NCBI GenBank assembly: GCA_019925105.1
Contig: JAHGAU010000005.1
Coordinates: 186,001-250,000, forward strand
Length of the DNA stretch: 64,000 nucleotides
Origin: Niebla homalea
Taxonomy: Eukaryota > Ascomycota > Lecanoromycetes > Lecanorales > Ramalinaceae
Reading direction: 5' to 3'
Part shown: positions 34,066-46,303 of the stretch, piece after piece
Layout: every line of letters begins with the position of its first letter
How positions within the stretch are numbered: position 1 is the first letter of the stretch
Made by a program: the position numbers and the translations under genes
Notes under the pieces: model-generated
Told to the model about the DNA's origin: nothing
The model's database searches: none
Seen by the model: only the letters and a program-made list of their open reading frames with translations

Positions 34066-37000
34066 ATGGCGGACGAAGTCAAAGTCGACAAGGAGAACTT
34101 TCACAATCGCCTCAATCAACTCGTCTCAACATGGAAGAGCGACAAGAGGCAGTCAAACGACGCGTTGTTCGGCGGCGTGAACTCCATAGTGGTTTTGATG
34201 GGAAAGACTGAGGAACAGCCGGTGTTTCACAAGAGCAACGCTTTTCATGTACGGCATTTCGTGCGACCCAACAAGATGGGCATTCGCTGATCCTGACTTC
34301 AGTCTTGGTTGCTTGGATATGAGTTCCCTGCTACTTTGATGGTACTCACATTCGACTGCCTCTACGTCGTTACTACAGCGAAGAAAGGTGGACTTCGACA
34401 CCCGAATGAGTCAGATCCCCAGGCGCTAACCACAGACTCCAGCCAAGCACTTGGAAGCCTTGAAGGGCGGCAAGATACAACTCGAAGTCCTGGTGCGGGG
34501 GAAGGATCCCGAGGAGAACGCAAAGCAGTTCGAAAAGTGCGTGGAAGCGATTAGAGGGGCTGGGGTAGGTCAAGATCTTGATGTGGCAAACGAAAGTGGT
34601 GCTCATACTGGTCACAGAAAAGGGTTGGCATACTTGCCAAAGATACCTCGGCAGGACCCTTTGCCGAAGAGTGGAAGAAAGCATTTGGTGACCTATCAAA
34701 AGAGATCGAGGAGGTCGATGTCTCCACCGCGCTATCCTCTGCAGCTTTTGCGTGTAAAGATGAGGCCGAATTGGTATATACCCCTTCTTTTGCCCCAAGA
34801 GAAAAGCTAAGCTGGGATAGCGATCGATGCGGAACGCTTCAAGAGCCTGCACAGGCATCATGACAGAATTCTTCGTCGAAGAGATGTCGGCTATCCTGGA
34901 CGAGGAAAAGCAGGTCAAGCAGAAGGACCTCGCGGACAAGATTGACAGAAAGCTGGATGACCCCAAATTCTTCAAGAGCTTGAAAACAAAGCTACCGAGC
35001 GATTTTGACAGCACGCAGCTCGATTGGTGCTATGGGCCCACCATCCAAAGTGGCGGCCAATATGATCTGAAGCTGTCAGCGACCTCTGATTCCAACATGC
35101 TACATCCTGGCATCATCATCTGCGGCCTGGGACTCCGATACAAAGGGTATGATTCAATAGTGGCGCGGACATTCATGGTCGACCCAAATTCATCCCAAGA
35201 GCAAAATTACAAGCTCCTGAGCGCTATCCAAGACATGCTAATTCGAGAAGCTCGAGAGGGAGTGGTCATCAAGGATCTCTACAACAAAGCGATCAGCATG
35301 ATCAAGAGCAAGAAGCCCGAGCTTGAAAAACACTTCCAGAAGAATATCGGTGGTGGTATCGGGTTCGAGACGAGGGATCCTACCTTGCTCGTCAATGCCA
35401 AGAATACCAGACAACTCAAAGACGGGATGACGCTCACCCTCGCGCCTGGCTTCACTGATATGGAGAACCCCGATCCCCAAGATAAGAAGAGTAAGACGTA
35501 CAGCTTGTTCCTTTGTGACACCGTTCGTGTCCTCGGAGGCAAGCAAGATGATGCAGCCAACTTCACCAACGGCGCATCGACCGAGATTGGCACCGTGTCC
35601 TTTTATTTCAAGGACGAGGAAGAAGATGAGGCACCGAAAGAGAAAAGCAAGAAAAAAGACTCCAAAGTCGGAGCCGTAGCTTCAAACAACATAGTCAAGA
35701 CAAAGCTCCGGGCAGACCGGGGTAAGAGCCAGCAGGATGAGGGAGCCGAGCAAAGGAGGCGTGAGCATCAGAAGGAGCTTTCGGAAAAGAAGCAGAGACA
35801 GGGTCTCGAGACTTACACCGAGTCCACGGCCGACACCAACGGAGTCCAGCAGAAGAAGTTCAAAAAGTTCGAATCCTACAAGCGAGATAATCAGTTTCCG
35901 TCGCGGGTCGCTGATCTAGCTATTGTGGTGGATGTCAAAGCTGCCACGGTCGTCCTCCCGATCATGGGAAGACCCGTCCCATTCCACATCAACACCATCA
36001 AGAATGCTAGCAAAAGCGACGAGGGCGATTTCGCATACTTGCGAGTCAACTTTCTCTCCCCAGGTCAAGGCGTCGGGCGGAAAGACGATCGAGAACCCTT
36101 TGAGGATCCTAACGCACACTTCATTCGGAGCTTGACATTCAGATCCAAGGACGCCGATAGGATGGCAGATATCGCCCAGCAAGTCACAGAATTGAGGAAG
36201 AATGCCGTACGTCGAGAGCAAGAGAAGAAAGAATTGGAAGATGTTGTGGAGCAAGATAACTTGCTTGAAGATCGAAGTAAGTCCAGCGATGATGCCGCTC
36301 AAGATGACAATTCTCACCTTTTACAGCTTCCAAGAAGGCGAGGCTCGATAATGTATTTGTCCGACCTGGCCTTGATGGTAAGCGCATAGCCGGTGAAATC
36401 GTCATCCATCTGAATGGTCTACGGTATCACGATCCGCGAGGCCAGAAGATCGACGTCCTCTTCAGCAACATGAAGCACCTCTTCTTTCAACCTTCCGCCC
36501 ACGAACTCATCGTCATCATCCACATCCACCTCAAAGACCCAATCATGATTGGGAAGAAGAAGGCCAAGGACGTTCAATTCTACCGCGAAGCTACTGACAT
36601 GGCTTTCGACGAGACCGGCAACCGCAAACGCAAGCACCGCTACGGCGACGAGGAGGAGTTTGAGCAAGAACAGGAGGAGCGACGACGCAGGGCCCAGCTC
36701 GACAAAACTTTTAAGAATTTTGCCGAGAGGATTCAGGCCGCTGCACCGGAGACGGGCGTCGACATCCCCTTCCGAGAGCTGGCTTTCAACGGCGTACCTA
36801 ATCGCTCCAATGTCATCATGCAGCCGACTCAGGATTGCCTGGTCCAGCTCACCGAGCCGCCGTTCACAGTCATCACCCTGGACGAGATCGAAGTCGTCCA
36901 CCTGGAACGTGTTCAATTCGGGCTGAAGAATTTCGACATGGTCTTCGTCTTCAAGGACTTTCACCGCCCACCCTCACACATCAACACAGTTCCCGTGGAG

Positions 37001-37411
37001 AGTCTCGAGTCCGTCAAGGACTGGCTCGATAGCGTCGACTTGCCATACTCCGAGGGCCCACTCAATCTCAACTGGAGCACCATCATGAAAACCGTCACTG
37101 CCGATCCTCACCAATTCTTCAAGGATGGGGGCTGGTCATTCCTCACCATGGAATCCGACGATGAAGAAGAAGAGGAGGAGGAGGAGGAGTCAGCATTTGA
37201 GATGAGCGAAAGCGATCTCGCTGCTTCCGAAGCGAGCTCGGAAGATGAGAGCGATTTTGACGATGATGCAAGTGCAGATGAAGGGGACGGTAGTGACGAG
37301 GATGAGAGTGGGGAGGATTGGGACGAATTGGAACGGAAGGCCAAGAAGAAGGACAAGGAGGGTGGATTGGAGGATGAGGAGAAGCCGAAGAAGAAGGCGA
37401 GCAAGCGGTGA
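34066..37411 (+). CDS. spt16: FACT complex histone chaperone subunit SPT16
   Basis: Six exons: 34066-34248, 34303-34387, 34443-34564, 34618-34773, 34821-36276, 36327-37411. Every phase agrees, giving 1028 residues, the normal SPT16 length. In order: the N-terminal FACT-Spt16_Nlob domain ([32 protein letters not shown]), the inactive aminopeptidase-like domain ([40 protein letters not shown]), a Lys/Glu-rich linker, the middle domain ([29 protein letters not shown]), the tandem-PH region ([30 protein letters not shown]) and a long acidic tail (about 960-1028) ending in a Lys-rich motif. With POB3 it disassembles and reassembles nucleosomes during transcription and replication. Identification is essentially certain. 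Confidence 0.97.
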
Positions 37412-38083
37412 TCATGAGATTGAGCATCCCATTATATTTTCCCCCGTCACCGAAAACTGAGAGTTGAGCGAGGAGTTGGAGAATGAATCGATAGCAGGGC
37501 CATCCATGCTCATTGTACAATTCTAGCTATTCGGCATCCTAGAACGATCGAGAGAGTTGCACATTCGCCCCGCCCATAACGACAGATCTACTCATGTAGG
37601 ATCTGTAGCGTCGTGAGCATGCGTAAATTGCCGCATAGACAGGCCGAAAGCTGTATGGTTTACGCCCCCACATTTTTCCTAAAGTGGTAAAACTCAGACA
37701 CCCTCTGGCATCGAACCGGGGGAGGGTCAAATGGGTCCTCGGTCTGGTGGGAAATTTTAGACTTTGGACCAAAAAAAGTTCCAAGGTAGTTGAGATGAGA
37801 TCCTGGCAGGACTCAGGTCTATCTATCAGTGACGACCATGTGCTCGAACGTCTTTGTTGTATGATAGGTGCTTTGCAGAGTAGCATCCCAAGATCGGGAC
37901 TGGACTGGACTTGTCGGGGTTGACCATGGAGTGCTTGATACGAATTTTCTTCATTTTCTTGTACAAGTTATCAAAGGAACCTCTCCAGCGCCGATCTCTG
38001 AGGCCAAAGTGATTTCCTCTAAGCAACAACCCCTTCTTTCCCAGCTCCATGCTCCATTTTATCAATCATGTCATAGTTCACCA
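37412..38083. other. convergent intergenic region
   Basis: 672 bp between the SPT16 stop and the methyltransferase stop. No gene seen. Confidence 0.45.
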
Positions 38084-39828
38084 TCACTCGTGCCACAGCA
38101 CATTCCTCGGGTCATTCACATTCACCCACACCATCTCCACATATCGCGGCGGATTATCCCTGGCGGCCCAGTAATTCACCTCGAAGAAGACGCAGCGCAT
38201 CCCGAACCCTTCCAACCGGTCGATGAAGTCCACCAGGTCCTGGAACCCAAACTCCTCGTCGCTGTTGAGGTGCAACTCCATGCTCAGCTGCCCGACCGGC
38301 ATTCTCTTCTGCGTGGTGACGAGCTCCTCACCATCCACATCTTCATCCTCATAATCATCCTCATCAAGCTTCTTTTTCTTCTTCCCAAAACCCCTCTCCT
38401 CTGCCTCATCCAACCCTAAACCCCCTCTCTTGTCATTCCTCCCCGCCACCGACGATCCCGCTTCTTTCAACTCCATCTTCTGCCCCTTCTTTGCCCCCTT
38501 CCCCCCCCCTCCTCCTCCTCGGGTGGCAGTGGCGGCCTTGCCTCCGCGACGACCACGCCCCCCAGCAACACCGGCATCGCAATCATCCATGAACCGCCCC
38601 AAGCTGCCCCACTCCGCACCCTCGATATCGACCTTCAGGTAATCGATGTAACTGTGTCCCCGCTTCCTCATGATGGTGGAGAGGGTGTAGAAGGGGGCGT
38701 CGGGATGGTGTGGCTCGTCGGCGTCGCCGAGGCCGACTTTCAGGAAGGTGGACCGGTCGCGGTGGGAGGGTGCGAGTTCCTTGCCGAACTGTGCGGATGC
38801 AGTGAGCACGTGTTGGTTGCGCGGATGGAGAGAGAGAGATGGGGGGGTTTAAGTGGGGAGTGGGGAGAAAAGAAGGGGGGGAAAGAGAGGAGACATACAC
38901 TGTCGACACTGAAATCCACGGCCACCACCTCCGCGTTGGTCTCGCTCAGCATGGCCTCCTCGAAACTCGAATCGTCCCTCACGCCGAACGAATACACCAC
39001 CAGATTGCTGCCATGAACTCCCTCCCCCTCCTCATCCCCCTCCTCCTCCTCCACCTCCTCTTCCTCTTTCTTCCCCTCAGTCTCCTTTTTCGAAAGACCC
39101 TTGGCCTCGGGACGAGGACTCGCACCCTCCTCCTCGTGCATCTCCGAAAACTCAATGTACTTGGACAACCCGCAGACCCACTTGCCGCCATCGCCCAGCT
39201 GGCCGATACGCTCCATGTCCCAGGGGCAGGTGTAGGCCGGGTTCCAGAAGTCCCAGACGACGTACATTTTGTGGTCCTTGGTGTGGTCGCTGTGTGTGTG
39301 GGGTCACATTGTCCAATGTCAGCTGACTCTCTGGGCTGGTCATCTGATCATGGCTCCACTGATCTTTCTTTGACTTTTGGAGAGGGGTGACAAATGAAAA
39401 AGCGTTGAGAGACGGTAGACGGCTGCGACGAGACGCGGGATAATATAGACATCTTTTGTGTTTCTCTTGTTTTAAAGAAAAAGGGCAAGATAGGGGGAAA
39501 GGAGGAAGGGGTTTTCATACCTCATCCACCCCTCGAAAACCGGGGGCAGCATCTTCAGGGCGCGTTTCTGCTGCTTCTTGTATCGCTGCCATGATGCCTC
39601 CGAGCGGGCCATTCGCTGGTCTATGGTTAATGGTTGGCCCGGTTTATGGGCTTGGACTTTTGGGTTCGAGCCATCGAAGGCATGCGAGGATGATGATGAT
39701 GATGATGATGTTGAGACCGTGGAGGTGGCCGGGATGAGATCGAATTTCGAAAAGGAGACGAGGAGGAAGAGGGCGATTGCGGTGCCCAGGAGGATGGTAT
39801 GGGAGCGTTCGAAGCGGAGGGCCGTCAT
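38084..39828 (-). CDS. METTL24-like membrane-anchored methyltransferase domain protein
   Basis: Exons 39828-39521, 39289-38899 and 38788-38084 give 467 residues. A single signal-anchor helix (about residues 11-27, ILLGTAIALFLLVSF) is followed by a Ser-run encoded by a GAT/ATC microsatellite, predicting a type II Golgi-like protein. Family segments are WDFWNPAYTCPWDMERIGQL-GDGGKWVCGL, VVYSFGVRDDSSFEEAML, VVAVDFSVDSFGKELAP, YIDYLKVDIEGAEWGSLGRF and QLSMELHLNSDEEFGF, typical of METTL24/FkbM-like methyltransferases. Two charged low-complexity insertions are unusual: an E-rich one in exon 2 and a Gly/Lys then acidic insertion of about 80 residues splitting the conserved VDIEGAEW and QLSMELH blocks. 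Substrate unknown. The introns are less certain than the exon cores, but phases agree. Confidence 0.8.
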
Positions 39829-40641
39829 GGTTGTTGTGGTGAAGAGGGGTGGGGTGGGGTTTGGAGATGATTGGGGACAGCGAGATGCACAAAGAGGAGG
39901 AGGAGGAAGAGGAGGAGGAGTGAGGGCGAGAAAGGAAGTACAGTGCGGTAGAGCAAGCAAAGGGATGATGAGCCAATGAAGAACAGGGAACTCAAGACTG
40001 GCCCTCTTCGCTAACAGTAGTATATTCCTGACCTATCCAAGCCCCCAAGGTCGATCTCGTTCAATGCTGCATCAACTGTGTAGCTTCGTTTCATGATCCT
40101 GCTGTACCGACTGCGCGCACGGCGCATTGGCTTTTAATTATGCGGTGGAGGGGAATAGTTAATTAATGTGGTTGTTGGTGTTGCGGCAGAGCTTTCAAAG
40201 GCGGGCAGTGGGCTACGAATAGAACCCATTTTGAAACGTCGGGCAATTTGACTTGCGACAAGCGCCAAACAGTCGAGACATTCTTAGGCCTGCAGCAAAG
40301 CATCACCACATGTTGGGCAAATTGCATCGATTGGCTGCATAGGCTGCATCGTCCCGGCCGCGAAGTTGGAGGCGCAGGTACATGCTAAATTGCCAATGGC
40401 GAACATCATCTTCTCGCTTGCTTACGTCCGACTTTCCATCGTCCTCACTGACGCGAAAAAAGGGAAGACGATTCTTCAGTCATCGCATGCATGTACCAGC
40501 TCTTCCACTATAAAGTCTAACTCAACTTCGAAATGGAGTGAAGGCGTGCAATAGTTGATAGACTTCCCTCTTCCAAGGCTGTAGCTTTCGTTGTTGCGCA
40601 ACTTCGCTGGTCGAAGCACATCTCGAGAATAGATATTCACC
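39829..40641. promoter_or_regulatory. divergent intergenic region
   Basis: 813 bp between start codons of the methyltransferase (minus) and the MFS transporter (plus). It includes a purine-rich GGA tract near 39895-39922 next to the methyltransferase start. No gene seen. Confidence 0.4.
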
Positions 40642-42227
40642 ATGGACTTCTACACTCTCAATTTCGCTAGCCTGCTGCTCCTCAACAGCGGTCTTGCCTA
40701 TCGAGAGTATCATCAAAGCCGGGATGGATACCAGCAAGTGGAGGGGTCAGAGAAATCAGAGGAAGGAAGCGAGTCGAGTTCGGAATTGGTGGATGAGAAG
40801 TCCATCGAGCATTTCAAGAAGATGTTCTTCCTAGTCTATGGACTAGTGTTTGGTGCAGACTGGCTTCAGGTGAGTCCAGTTTTCAAGATTGCTCCTTCAA
40901 GATCGGGACAAGCTCACCCATTGCCCATCCAGGGTCCATTCATCTATACCCTGTACAAAGATCAGAAGGGTCTACCAGAAGAGCTCGTTGCCGCCTTGTT
41001 CACCACTGGGTTTCTTGCCGGTGCAGTGTCGGCTCTCTCCGTAGGCTCTCTGGCGGATAGATACGGTCGTCGGGCCGCTTGCTTGGGATACTGCATCATC
41101 GTAGCCCTGTCCTTGTTTTCCGTCCTGTCGGACAACATCAAGATCCTCTTCGTCGGGAGGATGCTTGGTGGGATTGGTACCACTTTACAGTATACCACCT
41201 TCGAGGCCTGGATGGTCACAGAGTACAACCAGCGACATCTCTTATCATCCTCAGGCCTTGAAATTAAAACCATCTTTGGACGAATGATCACCCTCAGCGG
41301 CGTCTCTGCTGTGGCCGCTGGTGTTTTCGGCGAGTATCTGGTAGAGTTCACTCGGACGAAAACGGCACCCTTCATGGCAAGCGCGTGCTGCGTCGGCGCT
41401 GCGTTTGCTTTGATTCTGAAAGAATGGGTTCGATCTTGGCCTCTCCAATGCAATCAATCCTGGCTGACAAGCTTTTGCGCAGACCGAGAACTATGGTGAC
41501 AGCGCTGGCTCAGCCGGCTCATTGTCGAGTGCATTCGGTAACATGAAGCAGATTTTCCAAGGTGAATTGCACCATGAATCTTACCTTCTCTCCCAGCCCA
41601 CTGACCGACTGCCAGTCGATTGGAAAGTTGGCACCTTGGCTCTCACATCATGTTGCTTCGAGGGCTCAATGTACCTCTTCATCTATTTTTGGTCTCCAAC
41701 GCTTATCGCTGCGCACAAATTGTCGAATCAGGAGAGCATGCTTCCTTTTGGCATGATCTTCTCAAGCTTCATGGTCGCAATGATGCTTGGATCTATGCTC
41801 TTCACATCCATCACCACCGTCTACAGCTGGATGACAGCTGCTCAGCTACTGCGCCTCACCGTCACCGTTGCCAGCATTTGCCTTCTCGCCGCATCCTACT
41901 TCAAGGGTGAATGGCTGGCTTTCTGGTTCTTCTGTCTGTACGAGACTTGTGTGGGTATCTATTATCCGAGCATGGCCCATGAGAAGGGCAAAGTCATCGA
42001 CGATGGCGTCAGAGCGAACATCTATGGCATGTTGAGGGTGCCTCTGAACATCTATGTTGTTGTTGCACTAGGCTTCACAAGAGAAGGTAAGCCAAACCTC
42101 GCGTATTGCGACCAAATGATGCTGACTCTTCGTTCCAGGAGAGGGTTACCGGCAGGTCATCTTTGTATTCTGTAGTGGCCTGTTGCTGTTGGTCTCTTTG
42201 ACCCTCAAATTTGTCATGAGAGAATGA
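40642..42227 (+). CDS. MFSD5-like major facilitator (molybdate-anion transporter family)
   Basis: Exons 40642-40869, 40933-41427, 41483-41561, 41616-42086 and 42139-42227, phases consistent, 453 residues. The hallmark DWLQGPFIYTLYKDQKGL follows the first two hydrophobic stretches. GSLADRYGRRAACLGYC is the MFS loop 2-3 motif (GxxxDRxGRR), and LFVGRMLGGIGTTLQYTTFE is helix 5. YLFIYFWSPTL, SIYYPSMAHEKG-like and FCSGLLLLVSLTLKF segments complete 11-12 helices. The family includes the molybdate transporter MOT2 of algae and MFSD5 of animals. Molybdate transport here is inferred from family only. The Ser/Glu-rich cytoplasmic segment at residues 33-54 may be regulatory. Length is normal. Confidence 0.88.
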
Positions 42228-42573
42228 CCGTCGTCCAAAGACAGTCGAACGATGTATTTTCTGAGACACGGGAATACATGAATCGGATCTGACATCAGGA
42301 ACGCCCAGCGCCTGCCTCACCGCTCAAAAAGCAATCATGAACATGGCGCAAATATCCAGCATGCCAGATTGGCTTTTGGCAGCTTTCGTGCATATTGAAG
42401 GGTCCACATTGACCAAGCAAAGGGGCGAAATCCACTCCAAACAATCAGACGGAGAATCTCAGATGTCTAAGCTCCATGGTGCGGCTGATTAATAGGCCGA
42501 CAATGGCGAACACGGTGAACTCTGAAGTAGTGAATCTTTTCTTCAAAATGTTCAACGTCCACCTCGTCTCACT
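42228..42573. other. convergent intergenic region
   Basis: 346 bp shared 3' flank of the transporter and the acyl-CoA-binding protein gene. Nothing else seen. Confidence 0.4.
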
Positions 42574-43573
42574 TCAAGATGGCTTGATCAGTCTAGCCGG
42601 TCTGGCTTTCATCAGCTTTGTGATCTGTAGCCCAAACCATGAAAAGAGCATCTGCAATGTTTGCTCAGCCAGAGGATCTTTCCTGGTCTTGGCCCATAGG
42701 ATCAGCAATCCAAGAAGTGTAGCATCAATGGTGACGTGCTTTAGGCAAGCCCAAGTAAGCCCCAGCATCCATGCCCAGAAGCCGCCTCGCCGCCTCAATG
42801 ACCCTCCAGAGCGTTGCGCTTCCATTTGTTCCCTAAGCGCTGCTACCTCCACAGTCATCTTGACAAGAGCTTGCTCCACTCGCTTCCGCCACTTGCGATT
42901 GCGTACGTCCCAGGCAGCTTGGGGCTGTTCACCTGACATTGGTGGGTCAATCGTATCACCCCGTTCGAAGGGTCCTGTCTTTGTGTGGGCCCCTTCTTCT
43001 GCATCATCCTCTTCTTCGTCGCCTTCGCTTAATGGTCTCAACATTTTCAAGGCCCCTTTGTCGTTTTCACTGGAGGCTTGTTGATCGCCCCTCGTCTTGG
43101 CCAGTTGCCCTGGTGAAGAGCCGGAAGATGATGTTGGGTTGGACTTGATTTGGTCCCACACGAATTCCAATTCTGCCACCAGCTCACGGGATTCAGGAGT
43201 GGTGATGGCATATTGATGCATGGTGTCGATGAGTGTGGTGATGTATCGTCTTTTTGCTTCGGTTTTGGTTAAGCCTGCGTTGGAATGCCAAGCGTCCCTA
43301 AGAAAACGTCAGTCAGCTTCTTTCAAGTTCCGCATTACTTGCGGGGAGAGGAGGATTGATGGGCCTGTACCACTTCTCTAGCTCCGAGACCCCATCTTTG
43401 CTACCACCCTTGGGTCGGGGCATTACACCTGTTACATCGCCCTCCATACTCTGCTTATAAAGACCATATAGCTTGAGGCGGTCCGTCTCTGGCGGTCGGG
43501 CAGAGCCGGTACGAGGAATCTGTTTGACGGTATTGAGGGCATGGACAAACACCCTGTCCACTGAGTCGGACAT
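42574..43573 (-). CDS. acyl-CoA-binding protein with C-terminal membrane anchor (ATG37/ACBD5-like)
   Basis: Two exons (43573-43371 and 43297-42574) give 308 residues. The ACB domain spans about residues 1-110: VDRVFVHALNTVKQIPRTGS, RLKLYGLYKQSMEGDVTG (acyl-CoA-binding YKQ...D pattern), W-DAWHSNAGLTKTEAKRRYI spanning the splice junction. An acidic disordered linker and a coiled-coil region (about 200-235, RVEQALVKMTVEVAALREQM) precede a C-terminal hydrophobic segment (about 248-275) and a basic tail, predicting a tail-anchored protein. This is the layout of Atg37 in yeasts and ACBD5 in animals, peroxisomal membrane proteins acting in pexophagy and ER-peroxisome contact. The peroxisomal role is inferred from architecture. 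Confidence 0.85.
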
Positions 43574-44865
43574 GGTGAGTGGAGGGCCTGCGCGGAGGCA
43601 GAGGTTTGTGACTATCACTTCATGTGTAAGCCATGGTCATCTATTGGCGACGACCTGTGTCGGCAATCATTCAAATTCAAGATGCTAATTTGATATTAGA
43701 ATTGATCTATTCGGTCCGTCGGTCTCCTTGCACCCAAACCAGCAACTCCGGGATGGATATCGTAGGGCTGAGTGAGATGGATATCACGTGCTACATACTG
43801 CTGCAAGCCTCGGCATTCTACGCGACCAAAGCGCAAATTCTATAACCATTAGCATGAATTGAAATTTCAACGACGTATTCCGCGTATCCAACTAATTGAA
43901 GCAGGAGACGGTGGTAGCTGTATGGCAAATTCAAGTTTGTTTCCCCCGCGGTACTCCGACTTTCCGATGTAGCCTACGTGGTCTAAAATTCCGTCAATGA
44001 TCATCTCTCCTCAAAGCCTCCAAAAGATAGTTTCGTTGGCTAGCTGGATCTACCTTTCTGCCATAACGTCCAACCACACACGTGGGTCAGGGGCAGAGCC
44101 CAGCAGATGAAGTCGGTGGCTTCACCTTTGTTGGCAAATTCCGATGGCCAGGGACTTTGACCACGTTTTTGCTTAATCTTAGTCCAACACTACGCCGTCA
44201 CTAGACCCAGCCCCAAGACATTGGGTCATTTTGCACCAATCGCAGGTTTTACAATCAACGACTCCTCTGGATCGGCGGGAGATCAGCACAAAACTTGGGC
44301 CAATGTGCCTGTTCTTCCTGTCTGCAATTTCCCCAGATGCACCGGCCTCTGCACTTGTTGATAAGCATGTGGTCCGGTGTTGGTGTTGTCCTCGCAAAGA
44401 GAATTATGTATATCCTAAATCGATAGGAGCAAGAGTCCGGCTTTCAATCTGCATGTGTGAGCGCAAGGAAGATCCGCTATGCCTGGGCAAGCAGTGTCCC
44501 ATCTTGCGAAAGCGGAAGGTCATAGCCTTGTTGCTTTAGCTGCGCTTTGGTACCGAAGCGGAGGAAAGCTGACAGATAGCATGGGGATCGACGTCCGGAC
44601 TGCTCTTTCTAGCTACCCAATTCATGAACAAGGTCTGAGCTTGACTAGGCAAAGGGGACGTTCAAGCATTTATCTTTCGGACACCTGCATTTCCCTATAT
44701 TTTTCCGTTTTCACAAAGACGTTGCTTCCTACAGACAACATTAGCTGATAGGTCACCATTCTCAACGCGATCGCATCCGCTTGCATTGGATCTTGCGCAC
44801 TTCCGTCTTATTACAGCATTTTTTCCCTTGAATTTCCTATCAGCCGACCGAAACATCTCGCTCTC
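43574..44865. other. gene-poor stretch, 1.3 kb
   Basis: Upstream of the acyl-CoA-binding protein gene. Frames of 70-100 codons on both strands lack any support. Nothing recognised. Confidence 0.4.
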
Positions 44866-45245
44866 ATGCCGTTTTGGCCAAAGAAAACGAGTCCCCCAGT
44901 CGACATGGGACAATGCGATTCAGCACCTAGCAGCGATCCTCTTCCTCCAGCTGAGAAGGTCAAGCGACCCCAGCTACGCCGTGCTCCCTCTTCTGAGCTG
45001 CCCTTGGACTCCCTCATGTTGAGACAGATGCCTGTATTTGGCGACAAGAAGATGGGCAAGAAATGCTCACCCGATACACAGTTGACTTGGACGTCTACCA
45101 CGTCGAAATCAAGTAAGAGCTCGAGGTGATCCAATTCTGAACAGAACACACCACAGATCAGGGGCGGCTGACACTGGAGCTGCTTGAGCATGGAGCATCA
45201 GCGCCAACAACATCATCTTCAGACCCTCGACCTCTTGGGCGTTGA
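44866..45245 (+). CDS. candidate small protein, two exons, unknown function
   Basis: The ATG at 44866 opens MPFWPKKTSPPVDMGQCD, a Pro/Lys/Ser-rich frame. A good donor (A|GTAAGAG) at 45113 and acceptor at 45156 define a 44 bp intron. Joined in phase 1, it ends at TGA 45243-45245, giving 111 residues. No domain is recognised. The reverse strand also holds a long frame, so coding potential is not decisive. Overlaps another ORF that begins at 45190. Confidence 0.3.
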
Positions 45246-45345
45246 GTCAAATGCGTCACAGATTAAAAACCCACAAGTTCTGGCCATGTTTCCGGATTCG
45301 ACGAGAAGTACTGGTGGCCTAACGCCAGAAAAGCAAACCTCATAA
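45190..45345 (+). other. 51-codon ORF overlapping previous candidate in another frame
   Basis: Begins MEHQRQQHHLQTLDLLGVES and ends TGGLTPEKQTS. Its composition looks protein-like (mixed charged and hydrophobic). It could be a terminal exon of the upstream candidate in a different splice form, a separate microprotein, or chance. It is one base out of frame with the upstream exon model. Confidence 0.25.
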
Positions 45346-45400
45346 ACACAATCCTCGATTTCGGCAGCATGAGGGTAACAACCAAGATGCTGAAGAAGCA

Positions 45401-45428
45401 CTTCTTCTTCTTCTTCTGCTGCTGCTGC
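45401..45428. repeat. CTT and GCT trinucleotide microsatellites
   Basis: About six CTT units followed directly by GCT units. Simple sequence repeat. Confidence 0.8.
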
Positions 45429-45572
45429 ACTCCGCTGTCGAGGATGATCTTGTTGGACTACAATAGCTTTTGAAACCGTACAGTCTCAAAATGCATCGAC
45501 GATGACGACGGAACTACTGATCATTGAAGCCAACCACACTCACGAAGAGCACCTGTACTTGCCGGATACCCC

Positions 45573-45719
45573 ATGTGGCACACACACTTTTGGACTTACT
45601 TCCGTGGTGTCATCATCGTCATCATCATCATCACAATTGCTCTCGTGGCCATGGCAATGCTTGTCTGCTTCGCTCGACATGATCAAAAGAAGGAACAGAG
45701 ACTTCGCACCATGCAGTAG
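45573..45719 (+). CDS. candidate single-pass membrane microprotein, 48 residues
   Basis: The ATG at 45573 opens MWHTHFWTYFRGVIIVIII followed by a hydrophobic run to about residue 33, then FARHDQKKEQRLRTMQ and TAG. The aromatic N-terminus, one 20-residue helix and a basic C-terminus look like a real tail-anchored-type peptide. The helix is partly encoded by a TCA/ATC microsatellite, so it could be a chance translation. A longer frame in another phase (45502-46089) overlaps. No function can be assigned. Confidence 0.4.
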   Translation: MWHTHFWTYFRGVIIVIIIITIALVAMAMLVCFARHDQKKEQRLRTMQ

Positions 45720-46303
45720 CGATACACGGCGTGTTAAAGCTTTTGTCCCGACTGTGATTCAGCCGTGCGCGAAGAAGGTACGTGGCCTATCTTTGAAGGC
45801 TTTGTTTAGTCAGGTCCTAATGAGAGGGCAGCTTTTCCCAGAGGGGAACCTTGCCACCGTTGAGTGGCCCGAGGTTGTGGAGTGTTCTCGATTTGAAATT
45901 CGATTATCGGAGGGGGAAAGCATTTCCGCAAATGCGATCGCAGGTGGCTTGTTGAGCGACCGGACTCATCCCCAGAAGTTTGGGACAATGGCGTTCATTA
46001 CCACAGAGTCAGAATTTACATCATGGAAAAGGTTGTGGCAGCCACCAAAGACCCGCACAATACTTTATTATTATTATTTCTACCATTGATCTCACGTCCG
46101 CGTTGCCTTATCCAACAAGAATTCCATCCCATCATTTCTCAATCTTCACACTCCCCACGTTACCTCCAATACCTTCCAAACCCGAGGGACACACTATCAC
46201 AATTTCCCACACCTACCAACCCCATCCCATCCCATCCCAGTCCCCCCACCTCCCCAACCCCACCCCAAACCACCCCGCACCGAAAAAGAAGACCATCCAA
46301 ACA
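45720..46303. other. intergenic stretch
   Basis: 584 bp, becoming extremely pyrimidine/CCA-rich from about 46130. It could be the promoter of the small membrane ORF that follows. No gene seen. Confidence 0.4.

Noticed and set aside
37108..37404. Serine-rich reverse frame opposite the SPT16 acidic tail
   Set aside because: Shadow of GAA/GAG/GAT codons read backwards; SPT16 assignment is certain.
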